64,000 bases of DNA from Streptomyces inhibens (GTDB taxonomy: Bacteria; Actinomycetota; Actinomycetes; Streptomycetales; Streptomycetaceae), in NCBI RefSeq assembly GCF_003389455.1, contig NZ_QUAC01000127.1, positions 1-64,000 on the forward strand, written 5' to 3'. The stretch's first letter is position 1. Each line of letters begins with the position of its first letter. The notes beneath the pieces were generated by a model. The model ran no database searches. It had not been told where the DNA came from and worked only from the letters and a program-made list of their open reading frames with translations. Positions 60,945 through 64,000 of the stretch are shown here, piece by piece. A program made the translations under genes and the position numbers.

Positions 60945-61265
60945 TCAGACTGCGGACAGGGAGATGTCACCCGTGCTGCTGACCGTCATCCGGTAGTCCT
61001 GCGGGCTGCTCTGGACGCTGGCGAGGATGAACTCCCCCTTGCCGTCGTCCCACTGGCCCTTCACCTTCCAGTCGTCGTCCCAGATGATGCACCGTCCCCG
61101 CCCGGTCTGCACGCTCAGCGGCCTATCTTTGTGCTGCGAGATCCAGGCGTACGCATCGCTGTACGTCCTCGGGTTCACGGACTCACTGTCCCCGGCGTGC
61201 TCCTCGTTGACGAATGACACGTAGGAGTTCGATTGGTTGTCGCAGCCCTTGATTCCAGTGGTCAT
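60945..61265 (-). CDS. Hypothetical small protein
   Basis: 106 residues: TTGIKGCDNQSNSYVSFVNE, SDAYAWISQHKDRPLSVQTG, RCIIWDDDWKVKGQWDDGKG, EFILASVQSSPQDYRMTVSS. Probably a beta-rich soluble protein with two cysteines; no signal peptide and no recognised family. ATG at 61265 follows AAAGGAAA. It is the upstream member of a two-gene unit with 60626-60892. No context points to a function. Confidence 0.6.
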   Translation of the reverse strand: MTTGIKGCDNQSNSYVSFVNEEHAGDSESVNPRTYSDAYAWISQHKDRPLSVQTGRGRCIIWDDDWKVKGQWDDGKGEFILASVQSSPQDYRMTVSSTGDISLSAV

Positions 61266-61842
61266 GTGGGTTTCCTTTCACTGGTGCGTGGCGCTTCCGG
61301 GCTGTGATGGCCCGGGACCCTCTGCGTACCTCCGCTTTCGGCTGACTCCGTTATGGGAGCTGAAAGGAAACTACCGGCTCGTCGGAGTTGTTGTGGGAAA
61401 ACGACGGGCTTTGGCTGGAACGTTGATGCTGGCCGGATGGGGGCTCTTGCGGAAGGGCTGTGGTAATGAAGTCGGCCGGCCACGGATACGGTGGTGATGG
61501 GGGAGAACGGGAGTAAACGAGAGTGTATGGGAGGGGCTGGATGTTCATACTGTGGTCAGGCGGCATTGTGCCAACCCGAATCCGTCGAATTGCATGGGCA
61601 ATTGATGCGTGAGACGTTCTGCTGATGCGTAACGTGTCCTGCGTGAGGGCCGCGGGCCGGTCGTACGGGCGCCGCCGGCGATTACGTCGGGAACGGCGGC
61701 GGGTACGGTCCTCGGATGCCACCGGGTGACCGGCGGCGTCGTCGCAATGTGCCGCCTGCGCCGGGAATTCTCCGTAGGGGCGCAGACGGCAGATTGCAGG
61801 CGACAGATGTCCGCTTACGGAGCTGTCGTCGGCTGTCAGTTG
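61266..61842. other. Intergenic region, no gene seen
   Basis: About 575 bases between the small hypothetical pair and the next lipoprotein gene, both on the minus strand. It should contain the promoter of the small hypothetical pair. Frames present look like shadow coding; no RNA gene or repeat stands out. Confidence 0.4.
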
Positions 61843-62076
61843 TCAGTTTCCGGAGTTGTCGGCGTTACCGTTCGCGTCGGCCGAGTCGGCGGCGTGCTCG
61901 GCGTCGTCGACCTTCTTTTGCATCTGCGCGAGCTGGTCCGGAGCGACCGAGGGGCTGTTGCCGGCGGGCGGGGCCGCGTCCTTCGGAGTGGAGGCGTGCG
62001 AACAAGCCGTAGTGGCCAGGAGGGGCACCGTGAGCAACGCCGTCAGGAGAAGCGACAGGCGTCGGCGGCGGTTCAT
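61843..62076 (-). CDS. Small lipoprotein, coupled to the gene upstream
   Basis: 77 residues. NRRRRLSLLLTALLTVPLLA then TTACSHASTP gives a signal peptide with lipobox ATTAC. The mature part is short, charged and helical (APDQLAQMQKKVDDAEHAAD), ending in Asn/Asp-rich sequence. Its start overlaps the stop of the preceding gene by 4 bases (ATGA), so translation is coupled and the two products probably work together. A coiled-coil, cell-surface role is plausible but unproven. Confidence 0.7.
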   Translation of the reverse strand: MNRRRRLSLLLTALLTVPLLATTACSHASTPKDAAPPAGNSPSVAPDQLAQMQKKVDDAEHAADSADANGNADNSGN

Positions 62077-62552
62077 GACGTGGGGCTCGCGGTGGCCTTC
62101 GCGCCGTTCTTGTTCGCGGTGCACCAGGTGGCGACGTCCTTGAGGTCGGGCTGCTTCTCCTTGAGCGACGTCAGAAGCGTCTTGCGGGTGGTGAGCCGGT
62201 CGCCGAGGAATGTCGCGATGGCGGAGTGATGGGCCTTCTTGGCGTTGGCGATGCGCTGCTCCAGGAACTTGATCGAGCCAGGCGTGCCGACCGTGCCCTC
62301 CATCCGCTTGATCCGCCGCTCGATCCGGCGCTCCAGCTTCGGCACCCGGTGGCACAACTTCTTCGCGCCATCGCCCTTCGGACCCTTGGCGTGCCGGGAG
62401 GCGTGCTGGGGGTCCTTGGCATGTGTGGCGACCGAGGCCGGCGGGGCGGCGGGTGCGCTGTCGGCCGCGTAGGAGGGGATGGCTACGGCCATCATTCCGG
62501 TGAGGACGAGGCCAGAGAAGGTCGCTGTCAGGGTCGCCTTGCGACGCTGCAT
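62073..62552 (-). CDS. Secreted helical protein
   Basis: 159 residues. The signal QRRKATLTATFSGLVLTGMM to SYAA precedes an Ala/Pro/His-rich stretch. A highly charged helical region follows: CHRVPKLERRIERRIKRMEG, FLEQRIANAKKAHHSAIATF, LTTRKTLLTSLKEKQPDLKD, ending ATWCTANKNG. Two cysteines at either end of the helical part could be linked. ATG at 62552 follows GGGAGAC. It is coupled to the small lipoprotein downstream. No known family. Confidence 0.75.
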   Translation of the reverse strand: MQRRKATLTATFSGLVLTGMMAVAIPSYAADSAPAAPPASVATHAKDPQHASRHAKGPKGDGAKKLCHRVPKLERRIERRIKRMEGTVGTPGSIKFLEQRIANAKKAHHSAIATFLGDRLTTRKTLLTSLKEKQPDLKDVATWCTANKNGAKATASPTS

Positions 62553-62732
62553 GAGGAGTCTCCCATCTGTGTACCGCTGTGTACTGCGCAGATACGGCAT
62601 ACGACATACGGCTTATGGCTTACGGATATGGCACGTGGCTCACGGGCCGCCCGGCTGGGAAGCAGCGGCAGGTGTGTGCCATGCGAGCGCGAAGGTAGGA
62701 GCCGTTCTTGTGGTTTCTTTGTGAGTCCGGGT

Positions 62733-62780
62733 GGATCGCCTGCCGGGCGGATCGCCTGCGGGCCGGATCACCTGCCGGGC
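62733..62780. repeat. Three tandem 16-base repeats
   Basis: GGATCGCCTGCCGGGC (62733-62748), GGATCGCCTGCGGGCC (62749-62764) and GGATCACCTGCCGGGC (62765-62780). The third copy overlaps the 3' end of the small membrane-protein frame at 62768. Confidence 0.8.
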
Positions 62781-63049
62781 GGTTCAGTCGTCCGTCCGAC
62801 CGTGTCCGTGGGATTGGCCGCAGCAGGAGCGGTGGTACTCGTGCCGGCTCCCGCTCTGCGCACCCCGCTGCCGTCCGCGGTGACCAGGGCGACGCAGACG
62901 AAGGTGGCCACGGCGAGACCGGCCGCTGCCAGCCCGGCTATCCACCCATCGCGGGCCCTGCCGCGGCGAGTTCGCGGCACGGGCGGCACGCGACGGTGGA
63001 CGGGCCCTTCCGCCACTACTGCGGCGTCGTATCGGGGGCACCCGTGCAC
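62768..63049 (-). CDS. Small single-helix membrane protein (uncertain)
   Basis: Up to 93 residues from GTG 63049. The C-terminal two-thirds contain one membrane helix (GWIAGLAAAGLAVATFVCVA) flanked by basic residues and followed by a Thr/Ala/Pro-rich tail. The N-terminus is not clearly protein-like, so the real start may be an internal GTG near VHRRVPPVPR. It lies downstream of a histidine kinase on the same strand. Support is limited to the clear helix. Confidence 0.4.
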   Translation of the reverse strand: MHGCPRYDAAVVAEGPVHRRVPPVPRTRRGRARDGWIAGLAAAGLAVATFVCVALVTADGSGVRRAGAGTSTTAPAAANPTDTVGRTTEPPGR

Positions 63050-63238
63050 ACCGTCTTCGCACAGGCAGCTTCGGGAGCATCAGCCAACAGTGGGGGAGCA
63101 TCGGCCGACGAGCGATATGCGGCGGCTGCCTGCCACGGCGATTTCCGCGGACCCGAACAGGGCTGCGGCGTTACTGGTGCACATGGTGTCCTCCCTTCGC
63201 GCGACGCGGGCGCTGCGCCCGTCCGCGCGGGGAGGAAA

Positions 63239-64000
63239 CTACGCACGTTCTCTGTGGAATTCCTGTCGCTGCTGGCCGGTGTCCGACAGCCAGTCCCGGT
63301 GCACCGGCACCGCCGCGCCGGGCCGTCCCGCGGGCGTGAGGGGAAAAGTGATCTCGAAGCGGGCTCCCTGGCCGCCGGGGCCGTTCAGCACGCGTAGGTG
63401 TGCGTGGTGCAGGGCGATCTGCTGGGCAACCAAGGTGAGGCCCAGGCCGGAGCCGGGGCTGTCCGAGCGACGGTGAAAGCGCTCGAAGATCGTCTGCCGT
63501 TGCTCCGGTGGCACGCCGGGCCCCTGGTCATCCACGGTGAGGACGGCAGTCGGGGCGTCGATGTCTCCGGCAGGCCGCAGGGTCACGGCGATATGCGCTC
63601 TGCCGTCGGCGGAACGGCCGTGCGCCAGGCAGTTGGCAAGGAGATTGTCCAGCAGCGAACGCAGCCCCGGCTGCCATCCGTGGACCGTCAGGCCCGGGGC
63701 GCTGTCGAGCGTGACCGCGGCCTCGTGACGGGTGCGGCGCAGGTCGGACACGGACGCGTCCACGAGGTCGGCCAGATCGACGGGCCCGAATGCGTCCGCC
63801 TCGACCAGGTCTCCCTGGGCGAGCGCCCGCAGCATCACCAACAACCCCAGCAGGCGGGCATGCCCGCGCCGCAGGTCGTCCACCGTCTCCGCACGGTCCG
63901 CGGGATCGAGATCCTGGAAGGCGTCGAGAATGTCGAGGTTGGTCTGCATGCTCATCAGCGGAGTGCGCAACTCGTGGGATGCGGCCGCGGAGAAGGAGCG
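63239..64000 (-). CDS. Sensor histidine kinase, C-terminal part
   Basis: The gene runs off the right edge; 253 codons are present. The dimerisation H box is FSAAASHELRTPLMSMQTNL, with the phospho-His. The ATP-binding domain has the N box LLDNLLANCLAHGRS, the G1 box VDDQGPGVPPEQRQTIFERF and the G2 box GSGLGLTLVAQQIALHHAHL. The membrane and sensor parts lie outside the window, as would a partner response regulator. The C-terminus extends about 25 residues past the G boxes (PAGRPGAAVPVHRDWLSDTG). Confidence 0.92.
   Translation of the reverse strand, partial: RSFSAAASHELRTPLMSMQTNLDILDAFQDLDPADRAETVDDLRRGHARLLGLLVMLRALAQGDLVEADAFGPVDLADLVDASVSDLRRTRHEAAVTLDSAPGLTVHGWQPGLRSLLDNLLANCLAHGRSADGRAHIAVTLRPAGDIDAPTAVLTVDDQGPGVPPEQRQTIFERFHRRSDSPGSGLGLTLVAQQIALHHAHLRVLNGPGGQGARFEITFPLTPAGRPGAAVPVHRDWLSDTGQQRQEFHRERA

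Noticed and set aside
1..64000. CRISPR array, rRNA operon, phage or conjugative element
   Set aside because: No regularly spaced repeats of CRISPR size, no rRNA sequence, no integrase, terminase or Tra-like genes were seen.

Overview
The window is high-GC DNA with GTG/TTG starts, Shine-Dalgarno-led genes, many secreted or lipid-anchored proteins, an F420-type oxidoreductase, a mycothiol-dependent nitroreductase relative, a spore-associated protein A relative and a S. griseus-type aminopeptidase. All of this points to Streptomyces. There are no rRNA genes, no CRISPR array and no classical PKS/NRPS cluster. The mix of one-off secreted proteins, regulators and decaying genes looks like accessory or chromosome-arm DNA rather than core genome.

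Left part (1-15.4 kb): a Tat-exported protein; a small membrane protein translationally coupled to an unusual HTH/coiled-coil/receiver response regulator; a three-part MOSC-flavin reductase-2Fe2S fusion; an F420-type oxidoreductase divergent from a TetR regulator over two identical palindromic operators; GNAT and hypothetical genes; a DUF4232 secreted protein; a FUSC transporter; a tRNA-Trp; a TIGR01777 epimerase; and a compact ferredoxin / ferredoxin reductase / cytochrome P450 operon ending in a strong terminator.

Middle (15.4-40 kb): a CAP-domain secreted protein, an M28 aminopeptidase with the exact metal-ligand spacing of the S. griseus enzyme, and a HelD-type RNA polymerase-recycling helicase. 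Next comes the most unusual block (22.2-30.1 kb): a catalase-like/alpha-dioxygenase fusion protein facing a three-gene operon of two tandem ThDP-dependent enzymes and a nitroreductase-like protein. A fatty-acid alpha-oxidation or aldehyde/acyloin pathway is a reasonable hypothesis for it. A run of secreted proteins follows (I36-type, FG-GAP, AMIN-like, SapA-like), with an ArsR-type regulator, a lipoprotein, AlkB, an XRE regulator and an SDR.

Right part (40-64 kb): gene decay is frequent. A SnoaL-like gene is cut off by a structured repeat, three IS5-type transposases are broken, a histidine kinase is truncated at an IS, and hydrolase, DUF1801, DUF1963 and small membrane-protein genes are fragments or carry in-frame stops. 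One IS (47593-49146) has matching 17-bp ends and a TTA target duplication and carries a SAM methyltransferase as cargo. Intact genes here include AraC, TetR and LysR regulators with visible palindromic sites, a quinone-type oxidoreductase, an Rv2466c-like protein with an altered active site, two neighbouring membrane Ser/Thr kinases with different sensor domains, a PhzF-like protein, several small orphan proteins, and the C-terminal part of a histidine kinase at the right edge.
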